NCBI GenBank assembly: GCA_035294305.1
Contig: DATGLD010000013.1
Coordinates: forward strand, 1 to 5,633
DNA: 5,633 nt
Source of the DNA: DASRBN01 sp035294305
GTDB taxonomy: Bacteria; Chloroflexota; Ktedonobacteria; Ktedonobacterales; Ktedonobacteraceae
Direction of reading: 5' to 3'
Shown: positions 5,633 through 5,633 of the stretch, piece after piece
How positions within the stretch are numbered: position 1 is the first letter of the stretch
Layout of the letters: the number at the start of each line of letters is the position of its first letter
The notes under the pieces: model-generated
Told to the model about the DNA's origin: nothing
What the model saw: only the letters and a program-made list of their open reading frames with translations
The model's database searches: none
Program-made: the position numbers and the translations under genes

Positions 5633-5633
5633 A

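Overview
The window looks like a piece of a moderately GC-rich bacterial chromosome, most probably a Ktedonobacter-like member of the Chloroflexota. This is inferred from the gene set (OpcA with a DevB-type lactonase) and from a 13-residue transposase-like start at the left edge. No rRNA or other taxonomic marker is present, so the assignment is tentative.

Layout. At bases 1-41 the first 13 codons of a minus-strand gene run off the left edge. It has its own Shine-Dalgarno and promoter and is probably an insertion-sequence transposase. Bases 262-3955 hold a plus-strand cluster: opcA (glucose-6-phosphate dehydrogenase assembly/activator protein), pgl (6-phosphogluconolactonase), rpe (ribulose-phosphate 3-epimerase) and a P1/S58-family (DmpA-like) aminopeptidase. 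Gaps are 23 bp, a 1-bp overlap and 51 bp, so the first three genes, and probably all four, form one operon. Two minus-strand genes follow, convergent with the operon: a small proline-rich protein with one C-terminal membrane helix (4031-4450) and a NudL-type CoA pyrophosphatase (4601-5206). Each has its own recognisable promoter. The last 430 bases carry two well-formed plus-strand promoters with no convincing plus-strand gene after them. There may be a structured RNA here, or the 3' end of a minus-strand gene entering from the right.

How the genes work together. OpcA, Pgl and Rpe span the oxidative pentose phosphate pathway: support of G6PDH, hydrolysis of 6-phosphogluconolactone, and conversion of ribulose-5-phosphate to xylulose-5-phosphate. 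The dehydrogenases zwf and gnd are not in the window, and a mobile element sits where zwf might be expected. The P1 peptidase has no obvious metabolic link to the pathway. The Nudix enzyme would remove damaged or excess CoA.

Most of the window is ordinary metabolism, and I see no convincing undescribed multi-gene system. The points most worth a second look are the promoter-rich region at the right end with possible RNA structure, a His-to-Gln change at a metal-ligand position in Rpe, an apparently leaderless Nudix mRNA, and the unrecognised tail-anchored protein.
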